Shown in pieces: positions 22,978-31,093 of a DNA stretch of 36,920 nucleotides. The translations under genes and the position numbers were made by a program. This DNA is from Ruminococcus sp. (GTDB taxonomy: Bacteria > Bacillota > Clostridia > Oscillospirales > Acutalibacteraceae): the NCBI GenBank assembly GCA_004556705.1, contig SFGA01000014.1, positions 1-36,920 on the forward strand. Reading direction: 5' to 3'. The notes beneath the pieces were generated by a model. The model did not search any database, was not told the origin of the DNA, and saw only the letters and a list, made by a program, of their open reading frames with translations. How positions within the stretch are numbered: the stretch's first letter is position 1; every line of letters starts with the position of its first letter.

Positions 22978-23694
22978 ATGAAAATCAGTCTTATACAAAT
23001 GAATATGACATATAAAAAGCCCGATGAAAATTTCAATCGGGCTGATTTTCTTATTCGAAAAGCGGCAAAAGGCGGCTGCGACACGGCGGTTTTGCCTGAA
23101 ATGTGGAACACGGGATTTTTACCGAAAAGCAATTTTGAAGCACTTTTAGACACAGACTGTGAACGGGTTAAATCGCAAATCGGCTCATTGGCAAGGGAAT
23201 TAAATGTAAATATTGTCGCAGGAAGCGTAGCCAACATAAGAAACGGGAAGCGTTATAACACCGCTTGCGTTTTTGACCGAAGCGGAAGACTCGTTTTAGA
23301 ATATGACAAGACAAATCTTTTCTATCCGATGGGCGAGGACAGGTATTTCACGGCAGGCAATAGTCCTTGCACATTTACGCTTGACGGGATAAAATGCTCT
23401 GTAATAATCTGCTTTGACATTCGCTTTGACAATCCCGTAAAAATCGCTTCGGAAAATTCAAATCTTGTTTTCACGGTATCGCAATGGCCGAATGTGCGTG
23501 TAAATCAGCTTGAAGCACTCGCAAAGGCACACGCTGAAAAATACGGGGTTTATTATGCGGTTTGCAACTCCTGCGGTACGGCAGGCGAAACCGTCTACGG
23601 CGGAAACTCGCTCTTCTGCGGAAAAAACGGGAAAATTATCGCAAAAGCGGGCGAAACGGAAGAAATATTGACTGCCGATATTTTATTTGATTGA
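22978..23694 (+). CDS. Carbon-nitrogen hydrolase (nitrilase superfamily, omega-amidase-like)
   Basis: The 238-residue protein shows the Glu-Lys-Cys triad of the superfamily: VLPEMWNTGF (Glu), YDKTNLFYPMGE (Lys) and VIICFDIRFDNP (Cys). The compact size and the WN after Glu resemble YafV/Nit2 omega-amidases, which hydrolyse alpha-ketoglutaramate or ketosuccinamate. The start is ATG 22978 with GGTGAG upstream. The short gap to the fumarase alpha gene suggests co-transcription, and both act around C4/C5 dicarboxylates. The substrate is inferred. Confidence 0.88.
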   Translation: MKISLIQMNMTYKKPDENFNRADFLIRKAAKGGCDTAVLPEMWNTGFLPKSNFEALLDTDCERVKSQIGSLARELNVNIVAGSVANIRNGKRYNTACVFDRSGRLVLEYDKTNLFYPMGEDRYFTAGNSPCTFTLDGIKCSVIICFDIRFDNPVKIASENSNLVFTVSQWPNVRVNQLEALAKAHAEKYGVYYAVCNSCGTAGETVYGGNSLFCGKNGKIIAKAGETEEILTADILFD

Positions 23695-23774
23695 AGTTCA
23701 AACAAATATATGATATACTAACCTCACGAAACGCTTGCAAAATCAAAGATTTTGACCGTTTCGGAGAACATTGA

Positions 23775-23903
23775 ATGACTAAATTGCGGCTGTCGCCGCC
23801 GTCACTTCGTTCCGCTTGTGCTGCCGCACAAGTAATTTATGATATAATAACCTCACGAAACGCTTGCAAAATCAAAGATTTTGACCGTTTCGGAGAACAT
23901 TGA
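23775..23903 (+). CDS. 42-codon frame in array unit 1
   Basis: It reads MTKLRLSPPSLRSACAAAQ and ends DFDRFGEH at a TGA directly followed by the ATG of the next copy. GGAG lies eight bases upstream of the ATG, and the extended -10 at 23711-23719 lies about 60 bases upstream. The frame fills exactly one unit length. No signal peptide or known domain is seen. It may be a true peptide or a by-product of a structured non-coding repeat. Confidence 0.25.
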   Translation: MTKLRLSPPSLRSACAAAQVIYDIITSRNACKIKDFDRFGEH

Positions 23904-24032
23904 ATGACTAAATTGCGGCTGTCGCCGCCCTCACTTCGTTCCGCTTGTGCTGTCGCACAAGTAATTTATGATATAATAACCTCACGAAACGCTTGCAAAA
24001 TCAAAGATTTTTACCGTTTCGGAGAACATTGA
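23904..24032 (+). CDS. 42-codon frame in array unit 2
   Basis: Same frame as unit 1 with Ala to Val in the SACAVAQ segment and Asp to Tyr near the end (DFYRFGEH). A silent change is also present (CCG to CCC). It starts immediately after the preceding stop (TGA ATG) with GGAG eight bases upstream. Confidence 0.25.
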   Translation: MTKLRLSPPSLRSACAVAQVIYDIITSRNACKIKDFYRFGEH

Positions 24033-24131
24033 ATGGCTAAATTGCGGCTGTCGCCGCCGTCACTTCGTTCCGCTTGTGCTGACGCACAAGTAATTTATGA
24101 TATAATATGCGACAGGGTTAAATTATTATGA
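24033..24131 (+). CDS. Truncated 32-codon frame in array unit 3
   Basis: It begins MAKLRLSPPSLRSACADAQ and leaves the repeat at the last TGATATAAT, ending CDRVKLL before a TGA at 24129-24131. The divergent tail shows that the array ends here and unique leader DNA of the symporter gene begins. Confidence 0.2.
   Translation: MAKLRLSPPSLRSACADAQVIYDIICDRVKLL
24079..24106 (+). promoter_or_regulatory. Candidate symporter promoter in the third repeat unit
   Basis: TGATATAAT (24098-24106) is an extended -10. In this copy only, the hairpin loop TGAC gives CTGACG at 24079-24084, a fair -35 with 16 bases spacing; the other copies read CTGCCG and CTGTCG. It is 70 bases before the symporter start. Confidence 0.45.
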
Positions 24132-24176
24132 AAAGGGAGAGCAATGGTCTGAAAATTCGACCTTTGCAAATTTGTT

Positions 24177-25550
24177 ATGACACAGCTTATTGAAGCGGTG
24201 TACAAATTCCTGTGGGGAGATTTGTTCACCATCCACTTGGCAAACACAACAATAGGAATTCCCCTACTTGTTGTCCTGCTAATTCCGGCAGGCTCATTTT
24301 TTACTATCCGAACAAAATTTATGCCGATTAGAAAATTCCCACAAATGATTAGGGCGCTCGGCGATAAAAACGACGACAGCAGCAGTCTTTCGACATTTCA
24401 GACTTTGATTGTTTCCACCGCCACAAGAGTAGGTATGGGAAACTTGGTCGGCGTTGTTGCCGCAATTTCCGTCGGCGGTGCAGGCGCTGTTTTCTGGATG
24501 TGGGTTTCCGCATTTCTCGGTGCTTCAACCGCTTATGTTGAGGGCGCACTCGCTCAGCTTCACAAGAAAAAGGATCCGCTTTACGGCGGCTATCACGGCG
24601 GCCCTGCTTATTACATACACGATTTCATCGAAGAAAAGAGAAAGAAAAAAATCAACAAATCGGTTCTCGCCGTTTTGTTTGCGATTTTCGGTCTTATCTG
24701 TTGGTGCGGTATAAGTCAGGTTATCAGCAACTCGGTTTCGTCGTCCTTTGAGAACGCTTTTTCAATCCCTCCGCTTTACACGACAATCGCCATTGTTGCG
24801 CTTGCGGCGATAATCGTTCTTCGTAAAAACGCAACCGTTAAAATCCTCGATATTATCGTTCCGATTATGGCTGTGCTTTACTTTGTAATCACGCTTTTCA
24901 TTATCTGTAAAAACATAACTCTTATGCCGTCGGTATTTTCAAGAATATTCCAAGAGGCGTTCGGCATAAAGCAAATTACAGGCGGCGGCTTCGGTGCGGT
25001 GCTTATGAACGGCATTAAAAGAGGCTTGTTCTCAAACGAAGCAGGCTCAGGCTCTGCTCCTTGTGCGGCGGCTGCGGCAGAGGGAAAAAAGCCTGAAACA
25101 GTCGGTATGGCACAGGCTCTCGGCGTTATAATCGACACTATGGTTATCTGCACCTGTACGGCAATGATTATGCTGCTCGTTCCGAGAGAATTGACAGACG
25201 GCTTGCAAGGTATGCAGTTGCTCCAGACCGCTATGCAGTATCATTTAGGCTATGCAGGAACAATATTCATTGCGGTAATTCTTTTCCTGTTCAGCTTTTC
25301 AACCTTCCTCGGAATACTTTTCTACGCTCGCTCGAACGTTGCGTATATTTTCGGAAACAACTGGACAAGCCAAACGATTTATAAAATTATCGCACTCGTA
25401 ATGCTCTTTATCGGCGGCTTACAGGAGTACACGGTCGTTTGGGATCTCGGCGACGTGGGTATCGGTCTTATGACGATTATAAACCTCATCATCCTCGTCC
25501 CGATGTCAAAAGAAGCAATCGCTATCCTCGACAAGAAGAAGGATAAGTAG
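24177..25550 (+). CDS. Sodium:alanine/glycine symporter, AGCS family
   Basis: The 457-residue polytopic protein has about 11 membrane segments and matches the AGCS/DagA/AlsT family: FFTIRTKFMPIRKFPQMIR, ATRVGMGNLVGVVAAISVGG, GAGAVFWMWVSAFLGASTAY, HGGPAYYI and RGLFSNEAGSGSAPCAAAAA. Such proteins import alanine, glycine or other small neutral amino acids with Na+. No ribosome binding site lies directly before the ATG at 24177: GGGAG is about 40 bases upstream, before a two-codon frame (ATG GTC TGA at 24144). Translation may be coupled or leaderless-like. No other in-frame start is available. Confidence 0.92.
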   Translation: MTQLIEAVYKFLWGDLFTIHLANTTIGIPLLVVLLIPAGSFFTIRTKFMPIRKFPQMIRALGDKNDDSSSLSTFQTLIVSTATRVGMGNLVGVVAAISVGGAGAVFWMWVSAFLGASTAYVEGALAQLHKKKDPLYGGYHGGPAYYIHDFIEEKRKKKINKSVLAVLFAIFGLICWCGISQVISNSVSSSFENAFSIPPLYTTIAIVALAAIIVLRKNATVKILDIIVPIMAVLYFVITLFIICKNITLMPSVFSRIFQEAFGIKQITGGGFGAVLMNGIKRGLFSNEAGSGSAPCAAAAAEGKKPETVGMAQALGVIIDTMVICTCTAMIMLLVPRELTDGLQGMQLLQTAMQYHLGYAGTIFIAVILFLFSFSTFLGILFYARSNVAYIFGNNWTSQTIYKIIALVMLFIGGLQEYTVVWDLGDVGIGLMTIINLIILVPMSKEAIAILDKKKDK

Positions 25551-25594
25551 TTTTCGGGAAAAGAAAACCACTCAATAATACATACAAGCATACG

Positions 25595-25620
25595 CTCCCT
25601 CATCAGAGGGAGTTTTGTTA
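25595..25620 (+). terminator. Terminator of the symporter gene
   Basis: CTCCCTC (25595-25601), loop ATCA, GAGGGAG (25606-25612), then TTTTGTTATTT. Confidence 0.88.
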
Positions 25621-25628
25621 TTTCTTCA

Positions 25629-25677
25629 AAAAACTCCCCGAACAATGTGAAAACACATTCGAGGAGTTTGTTTTATA
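25629..25677 (-). terminator. Terminator of the GT-C-like gene, usable in both directions
   Basis: AAACTCC (25631-25637) and GGAGTTT (25663-25669) form the outer stem, with an inner CAATGTG/CACATT stem over an AAAA loop. T-rich sequence follows on both strands (TTTTTTGAAG on minus, GTTTTATATTT on plus). It lies just after the minus-strand stop. Confidence 0.75.
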
Positions 25678-25688
25678 TTTCTTTAACT

Positions 25689-26882
25689 TTATATCATGTA
25701 AAAATCGCCGTCAAATAAGCGCTTTAAGTAAAACAATCCGCTTGCAATATGCAACAGGAATATCGCTATGCCTAACGCAAATGTAAGTTTACCGATCTTC
25801 TTATTTTTATACATTCCGACAAGCGTTGCAAAGCTCACTATGAACAAATAGTATGCGCAAACTATTGAGCCCCATCCAAAGTTTCCGTGGCCGCGTCGTG
25901 GACCCGTTTCTATAAAAAATATCCTTTGAGCCATACTGACAGCAAACATAATCCACATTTTGCCCAATGCACCAAAGCGGATTTTCTTTATAAGCACAAG
26001 CAAGGAAACGAACAGCGGAAATGCCAATCCGCAAGCAAGAGATACAAGGCTTAACTTAGTAGAGAAAAAAGCTTTAATATTCTCAAGGGTAAAGCCTATT
26101 CCCGAATCACCGTCACTTGGATAAAGCAATTTTTGCTGAATGAGCAAAATCCAAAGCGATGCAATAACGCACATTCCGAATTTTATCATCTGAACAGTAC
26201 CTTTTCCCCTGCCCTTGATAAAATCGGCAATAAGATAGATAAGCATCATCGGTGCAAAAGCAATAATAAAGTTCGGCTTTGCATAGTTTACAAGGGTGAG
26301 AAGAATTATAAACGCAATCGCATCTTTCCACTCGATTTTTTTAAGATAGTTTGCCTCCATCTTCAAATACAATGCCACAACCAATGTTCCGACAAGTCTC
26401 ATAAGCAAGAATGTCGAGTTGTGCCACGGTTGAGTGCCGAAAGAATTATTATAATACCACGGATAATACTGCGGAACATAAATCGAACTCATAAACAAAG
26501 CCGAAACGCCTGCAAAAATATACAAAACGCCGTACTTCTTTACGCCCATTTGCCTAAGCACAACTTGCATGCACCACAGAGCTGCAAGTGCGGTTAATGC
26601 AGTTATCAACGCCATTGAAAAAGTCAAGCTCAATCCGGTTGGCGAAATTTTATAAAACACACGGAAAATCTTCGCCATTAACGAATATCCGGTACCGTTT
26701 AACGCCGAAGTTACGTGCGATCCTAAATCGCTTGAAAATTGTCCCTCACCCGATTGAGAATATTGAAGATAAAACAATCGCCACGAAACAGCAAAAGTTG
26801 CAATAACACTCAAAGCGAACACTATGTATGCGACTACTTCGGCAAAGCTGTATTTATGCTGCCTTTTTTCTAATTTACCCAT
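25689..26882 (-). CDS. Polytopic membrane protein, possible GT-C glycosyltransferase
   Basis: The 397-residue protein has about ten hydrophobic segments. After the first (about 18-38) the outer loop carries SSDLGSHVTSALNGTGYSL, an Asp-containing loop where GT-C glycosyltransferases keep their catalytic acidic residue. A Trp/Tyr-rich loop (SSIYVPQYYPWYYNNSFGTQ) follows the third or fourth segment. No soluble domain is present. The start is ATG 26882 with GGAGG five bases upstream. It is transcribed alone and convergent with the symporter. The GT-C assignment rests on topology and one motif; the donor and acceptor are unknown. Confidence 0.72.
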   Translation of the reverse strand: MGKLEKRQHKYSFAEVVAYIVFALSVIATFAVSWRLFYLQYSQSGEGQFSSDLGSHVTSALNGTGYSLMAKIFRVFYKISPTGLSLTFSMALITALTALAALWCMQVVLRQMGVKKYGVLYIFAGVSALFMSSIYVPQYYPWYYNNSFGTQPWHNSTFLLMRLVGTLVVALYLKMEANYLKKIEWKDAIAFIILLTLVNYAKPNFIIAFAPMMLIYLIADFIKGRGKGTVQMIKFGMCVIASLWILLIQQKLLYPSDGDSGIGFTLENIKAFFSTKLSLVSLACGLAFPLFVSLLVLIKKIRFGALGKMWIMFAVSMAQRIFFIETGPRRGHGNFGWGSIVCAYYLFIVSFATLVGMYKNKKIGKLTFALGIAIFLLHIASGLFYLKRLFDGDFYMI

Positions 26883-27350
26883 ACTTTCCTCCAAAAATAA
26901 CACAAATAATAATACTAAAAGATATTATACCATTATCGGATAAAAGTCAACATTTAACACAAACACAATGGCGTCCGTTAGTGCATATCACCTTTTAGGT
27001 GTCTTTCTTTACAGATATTTTATTACTTAATATATCTAGGTATTTATGACAACAACGCTTCGGCAACGCATGAAATGTTCGTATGCATGACTTTTTACGG
27101 TTCTCGGCTTGTTTACCGTTTCTCTCGGCATGGTCTCGTTGCTGCTGCAAATGAAGAGAATCGTTAATTCGGCCAATCCATCGTTTGATTTTTGAATTAA
27201 ACGGTGGATTTTTATTTGCTTTATTGCGTATTTTTATGATTGCAAAAATCAAAGTGCGCAAAAGTGTGCATTTGCAGTTTGATATTATTGCATATTTGAC
27301 AACAAAAAGGGCAAGTTATAAGTATAATCGCCGATTTTTCTTGCGCACTA
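26883..27350. other. Gap of about 470 bp with no convincing gene
   Basis: AT-rich DNA between the GT-C-like gene and the fructose operon. An 88-codon minus-strand frame (27261 to 26995) has basic composition but no ribosome binding site and no recognisable domain. The 9-mer AGTGCGCAA (27253-27261) recurs inverted as TTGCGCACT at 27341-27349, next to the fru promoter. TTGACA at about 27297 followed by TATAAT 21 bases later is a poor second promoter. Confidence 0.5.
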
Positions 27351-27379
27351 TTGACGGTATTTGAGCGTTTTTGTATAAT
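27351..27379 (+). promoter_or_regulatory. Promoter of the fru-pts operon
   Basis: TTGACG (27351-27356), 17 bases, TATAAT (27374-27379), 35 bases before the fruR start. TTGCGCACT directly abuts the -35 on its upstream side and has an inverted partner 88 bases further upstream, which could be a DeoR-family operator pair. Confidence 0.75.
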
Positions 27380-27413
27380 TAAGGCATAAAAGAGAGATAT
27401 CGGAGGTGTGAAT

Positions 27414-28163
27414 ATGCTTACAACCGACAGGAGAACGCAGATACTTGAAATTCTGCGTCAAAACGGCTCGGTTACCGTTTCAGGTCTTGCCGAAAAATTC
27501 GAAACAAGCGAGTCTACGATAAGGCGTGACCTTTTAGCTCTTTCCCAGCTCGGAAAAATAAACAAGGTGCACGGCGGAGCAACTGCTCTCGGTCAGGAAT
27601 TTCTCAATAACGAAGAGAATTTCAACGAAAAATCGCTGCAGAACATAAACGAAAAGGAAGAAATCGCAAAATATGCCGCTTCGCAGATAAACGACGACGA
27701 TTTTGTTTTCATCGACGCAGGCACGACAACCTTTCTTATGACGAAATATATAACCGCTTACAGGGCGACCTATGTAACCAACGGAATTGCCCACGCAAAA
27801 GAGCTGACAGCCAAAGGCTGCAAGGTTTTTGTTATCGGCGGCGAATTAAAAAGCACAACCGAGGCAATTATAGGCTTAGTGGCTGCTTCAAATCTTCAAA
27901 AATATAATTTTTCAAAGGCGTTTATCGGAACAAACGGAGTAAGCGAAAAGCAGGGCTTTACAACCCCCGACACCGAAGAGGCAATGCTCAAGGCGGTTGC
28001 AATGGAACGAAGCTTTGTGACCTATGTGCTTTGCGACCACACGAAATTCGGCAAAGTCTCGGCAGTATCATTCTCGCCGGTTGCGGCGGCTTGTATAGTT
28101 TGCGACAAATGCGACGACGAACAGCTTAAAGCAAAAACGGTAGTGAAAGAGGTGACTGCATAA
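27414..28163 (+). CDS. fruR: DeoR-family repressor of the fructose operon
   Basis: The 249-residue protein has a DeoR winged helix (RRTQILEILRQNGSVTVSGL, SESTIRRDLLALSQLGKINK, VHGGATAL; residues 4-58) and the sugar-phosphate sensing domain with DAGTTTFLM and FIGTNGVSEKQGFTTPD. Homologues repress fru operons until fructose-1-phosphate binds. The start is the ATG at 27414, seven bases after GGAGG; a GTG at 27408 is possible. The stop overlaps the fruK start (TAATG). The name rests on the operon context. Confidence 0.92.
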   Translation: MLTTDRRTQILEILRQNGSVTVSGLAEKFETSESTIRRDLLALSQLGKINKVHGGATALGQEFLNNEENFNEKSLQNINEKEEIAKYAASQINDDDFVFIDAGTTTFLMTKYITAYRATYVTNGIAHAKELTAKGCKVFVIGGELKSTTEAIIGLVAASNLQKYNFSKAFIGTNGVSEKQGFTTPDTEEAMLKAVAMERSFVTYVLCDHTKFGKVSAVSFSPVAAACIVCDKCDDEQLKAKTVVKEVTA

Positions 28164-29071
28164 TGGTTTACACCGTAACTCTCAATCCGGCTCTCGACTA
28201 TGTGATGAAGCTTAAAAATCTTCGAACCGACGACATAAACCGCACGGACGGCGAAGAGATTTATTACGGAGGCAAGGGTATCAACGTTTCCGTCATTCTC
28301 ACACAGCTCGACATTCCCAACACAGCTCTCGGCTTTCTCGGCGGATTCACGGGGAAAAAGCTTGAGGAAATGCTAAAGTCAGACGGTATCAGCTGCGATT
28401 TCAATTACCTTAAAAGCGGCGATACGAGAATAAACGTCAAAATCAAATCCGACAAGGAAATTGACCTCAACGCCTGCGGCCCCGAAATTACACAAGCGGA
28501 TATGCGGAGCTTTCTCAAAAAGCTTGACGACATAAAGGACGGAGATTATCTCATACTTGCAGGCTCTATCCCGAAAACTCTCCCCGACGACATTTACGAA
28601 CGTATGCTCGAAAGTGTCAGCGACAGAAAAGTAAACTGCGTGGTTGACGCAACGGGCGATTTGCTCAAAAACGTACTCAAGTACAGACCGTTTTTGATAA
28701 AGCCGAATCATCATGAGCTCGGAGACTTGTTCTCGGTCGAAATAAAGAGCGATGACGACATTGTGAAATATTCGAAAAAGCTTCAGGAAATGGGTGCTAA
28801 AAACGTACTTGTTTCAATGGCAAAGGACGGCGCAATGCTCACGGACGAAAACGGAAACGTTCACAAGATAGGCAACGCAAAGGGCAAGCTTGTAAACTCC
28901 GTCGGCTGCGGAGACAGCATGGTGGCAGGCTTTACCGCAGGATATATCAAGACCGCCGACTACTCCTACGCTTTAAGGCTCGGCTCGGCTTGCGGTAACG
29001 CAACGGCTTTTTCGGAAAAGCTTGCAACACGTGAAGAAATTGAATGCGTCTTTAACGCAGAATATAAATAA
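28163..29071 (+). CDS. fruK: 1-phosphofructokinase
   Basis: It phosphorylates fructose-1-phosphate to fructose-1,6-bisphosphate with ATP. The 302 residues match PfkB-family FruK: MVYTVTLNPALDYVMKL, EIYYGGKGINVSVILTQL, LILAGSIPKTLP, FLIKPNHHELGDLF and NSVGCGDSMVAGFTAGY with the catalytic Asp. It lies between the repressor and the fructose permease, with 12 bases to fruA. Tagatose-6-phosphate kinase is excluded by context rather than by sequence alone. Confidence 0.95.
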   Translation: MVYTVTLNPALDYVMKLKNLRTDDINRTDGEEIYYGGKGINVSVILTQLDIPNTALGFLGGFTGKKLEEMLKSDGISCDFNYLKSGDTRINVKIKSDKEIDLNACGPEITQADMRSFLKKLDDIKDGDYLILAGSIPKTLPDDIYERMLESVSDRKVNCVVDATGDLLKNVLKYRPFLIKPNHHELGDLFSVEIKSDDDIVKYSKKLQEMGAKNVLVSMAKDGAMLTDENGNVHKIGNAKGKLVNSVGCGDSMVAGFTAGYIKTADYSYALRLGSACGNATAFSEKLATREEIECVFNAEYK

Positions 29072-29083
29072 GGAGGAATTCTT

Positions 29084-31033
29084 ATGAAAATCATCGACTT
29101 ATTAAAAAAAGATGCGATTGCTCTTAATGTTTCTCTCGACAGCAAACAAGAGGCAATCGACAAGCTGATTTCCCTGCACGAAAAAGCAGGAAATCTTGCA
29201 GACAGCGCAGCGTACAAAGATGCTATCCTTGCAAGAGAGGCTCAGGGCTCAACAGCTATCGGCGAGGGAATTGCCGTTCCTCACGCAAAATCGGACAGCG
29301 TAAAAACTCCCGGCCTTTCGGCAATAACCGTTCCGAACGGCGTTGATTACGGCGCACCGGACTCCAAGCCCTCAGACATTTTGTTTATGATAGCAGCTCC
29401 CCTTGACGGCGATTTACACCTTGAAATTCTCTCACGCCTTATGGTAATGCTTATGGAGCCCGAATTTTGCACAGCTCTCCGCAATGCAAAATCAGCAGAC
29501 GAATTTTTAGACATAATCGACAAAAAGGAAGCGGAGAAATATCCCGAAGAAGCGGCAAAGCCGGAAGCAAAGCCCGAGGGTTACAGAATACTTGCCGTTA
29601 CAGCTTGTCCGACAGGCATTGCTCATACCTATATGGCAGCAGAGGCTCTTGAAAAGGCAGGCGAAAAATTAGGCTATCCGCTTAAAGCCGAAACAAACGG
29701 CTCGGGCGGCGCTAAGAATGTACTCACAAAAAAAGAAATCGCAGAATGTGACGGAATTATCATTGCCGCAGACAAAAATGTCGAAATGGCTCGTTTTGAC
29801 AGCAAGCCCGTTGTAAAAACCTCGGTTTCAAACGGAATAAACAAGCCCGAAGAGCTTATCAAAAAAATCGTTGACGGTAAAGCTTCTGTATATCACGCAG
29901 ACGAAAGCGAAAAGCAGACTGTGGATGACGACGAAAAAGAAAGCGGCTGGCACAAGCTTTACAAGCACCTTATGAACGGCGTTTCGCACATGCTTCCGTT
30001 CGTTGTCGGCGGCGGCGTTCTCATTGCTCTCGGCTTCCTGTTCGACACCCTTGCAGGCAATGCGGATGTCGGCGGCACCTTCGGCTTCACAAGTCCCGTT
30101 GCGGCAGTCGTGTTCTGGATAGGTAAGGCAGCCTTTGCGCTTATGCTCCCCATCCTTTCGGCTTATATCGCCTCTTCCATTGCAGACAGACCCGGCCTTT
30201 TACCCGGAATGATTGGCGGTGTGTTTGCATCAAGCGGCTACACATTCAGCTCACTTATTGAAAATCAGGGCCTTGTCGGAAATGACAAAGCAGTATCGGG
30301 CTTCCTCGGTGCTCTGCTCGCAGGCTTCCTTGCAGGTATTATAGTAAATCTCCTGAAAAAGGCGTTTTCATGGCTTCCGAAATCAATGGACGGAATTAAA
30401 CCCGTATTTATCTATCCCCTTTTAGGCACGCTTATAATGGGCTTGCTCATGTGCCTTATAAACCCCGTAATCGGTGTTATTAACTCAGGTCTTTCCGCAT
30501 TCCTCTCCTCGCTCGGCGACACAAGCAGAATACTCCTTTCAATCGTACTTGCGGCAATGATGGCAACGGATATGGGCGGCCCGTTCAACAAGGCAGCTTA
30601 TGTCTTCGGCACGGCGGCAATAGCTGACGGCAACACTTGGATTATGGCGGCTGTTATGATAGGCGGTATGGTTCCCCCGATTGCAATCGCACTTTCAACA
30701 ACCTTCAACAAGAAAAAATGGACAGCGGAAGAGCTCAAATCAGGTCCCGTCAACTATCTTATGGGCCTTTGCTTCATCACGGAAGGCGCTATCCCCTACG
30801 CTGCTTCCGACCCGTTGAGAGTTATCCCCTCATGCTTGGTAGGCTCGGCTGTTGCAGGAGCTCTTACATCACTGTTCAACGTTACCTGCCCTGCACCTCA
30901 CGGCGGAATTTTCACATTCATAGTTTGCGACCATCCGCTTCTCTACATTGTAGCTCTTATCGCAGGCTCGGTAGTCGGAGCACTTATGCTCGGACTTCTT
31001 AAAAAGAACCGCACAGAAGCCGTAAATAACTGA
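29084..31033 (+). CDS. fruA: Fructose-specific PTS permease, EIIABC
   Basis: It imports fructose and phosphorylates it to fructose-1-phosphate. The 649 residues contain IIA (1-150, phospho-His68 in GIAVPHAKS), IIB (about 165-262, Cys175 in ILAVTACPTGIAHTYMAAEA) and IIC (about 290-640). The IIC domain has several membrane segments, including LPFVVGGGVLIALGFLFDT, VFWIGKAAFALMLPILSAYI and NKAAYVFGTAAI. The order A-B-C is common in Firmicutes. A strong AAGGAGG precedes the ATG. A 10-bp hairpin follows before ptsH. Confidence 0.96.
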   Translation: MKIIDLLKKDAIALNVSLDSKQEAIDKLISLHEKAGNLADSAAYKDAILAREAQGSTAIGEGIAVPHAKSDSVKTPGLSAITVPNGVDYGAPDSKPSDILFMIAAPLDGDLHLEILSRLMVMLMEPEFCTALRNAKSADEFLDIIDKKEAEKYPEEAAKPEAKPEGYRILAVTACPTGIAHTYMAAEALEKAGEKLGYPLKAETNGSGGAKNVLTKKEIAECDGIIIAADKNVEMARFDSKPVVKTSVSNGINKPEELIKKIVDGKASVYHADESEKQTVDDDEKESGWHKLYKHLMNGVSHMLPFVVGGGVLIALGFLFDTLAGNADVGGTFGFTSPVAAVVFWIGKAAFALMLPILSAYIASSIADRPGLLPGMIGGVFASSGYTFSSLIENQGLVGNDKAVSGFLGALLAGFLAGIIVNLLKKAFSWLPKSMDGIKPVFIYPLLGTLIMGLLMCLINPVIGVINSGLSAFLSSLGDTSRILLSIVLAAMMATDMGGPFNKAAYVFGTAAIADGNTWIMAAVMIGGMVPPIAIALSTTFNKKKWTAEELKSGPVNYLMGLCFITEGAIPYAASDPLRVIPSCLVGSAVAGALTSLFNVTCPAPHGGIFTFIVCDHPLLYIVALIAGSVVGALMLGLLKKNRTEAVNN

Positions 31034-31042
31034 ATAAAATAA

Positions 31043-31068
31043 TGCCGAGGGACAAGCATCCCTCGGCA
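31043..31068 (+). promoter_or_regulatory. Stable hairpin between fruA and ptsH
   Basis: TGCCGAGGGA (31043-31052) and TCCCTCGGCA (31059-31068) pair perfectly over a six-base loop. No T tract follows, so it is more likely an mRNA-stabilising or processing structure, or a partial attenuator setting the ratio of fruA to ptsHI, than a full terminator. Confidence 0.65.
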
Positions 31069-31093
31069 AGCATGGAACATAAGGAGAATTATT

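Larger units (their letters stand above)
23711..24106 (+). repeat. Tandem array of three 129-bp units
   Basis: Units start at 23721, 23850 and 23979 and are nearly identical. An extended -10 box lies at the same phase four times: TGATATACT at 23711, then TGATATAAT at 23840, 23969 and 24098. Each unit can form three hairpins: CGAAACG...CGTTTCG enclosing AAAATC/GATTTT; GCGGC TGTC GCCGC; and CTTGTGC NNNN GCACAAG. The loop of the last differs in each copy (TGCC, TGTC, TGAC) while the stem is unchanged. The few substitutions seen all avoid the stems. The unit is a multiple of three and carries a continuous reading phase (see the next entries). It is not a CRISPR. Confidence 0.9.

Noticed and set aside
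22440..23237. Minus-strand 265-codon frame opposite the fumarase and nitrilase genes
   Set aside because: It is antisense to two recognised enzymes and has no domain.
23711..24106. CRISPR array
   Set aside because: The 129-bp units are repeated whole with no unique spacers, and no cas gene is present.
26995..27261. Minus-strand 88-codon frame with basic composition, considered as a transposase remnant
   Set aside because: No ribosome binding site, no DDE or HTH motif and no terminal repeats could be found.
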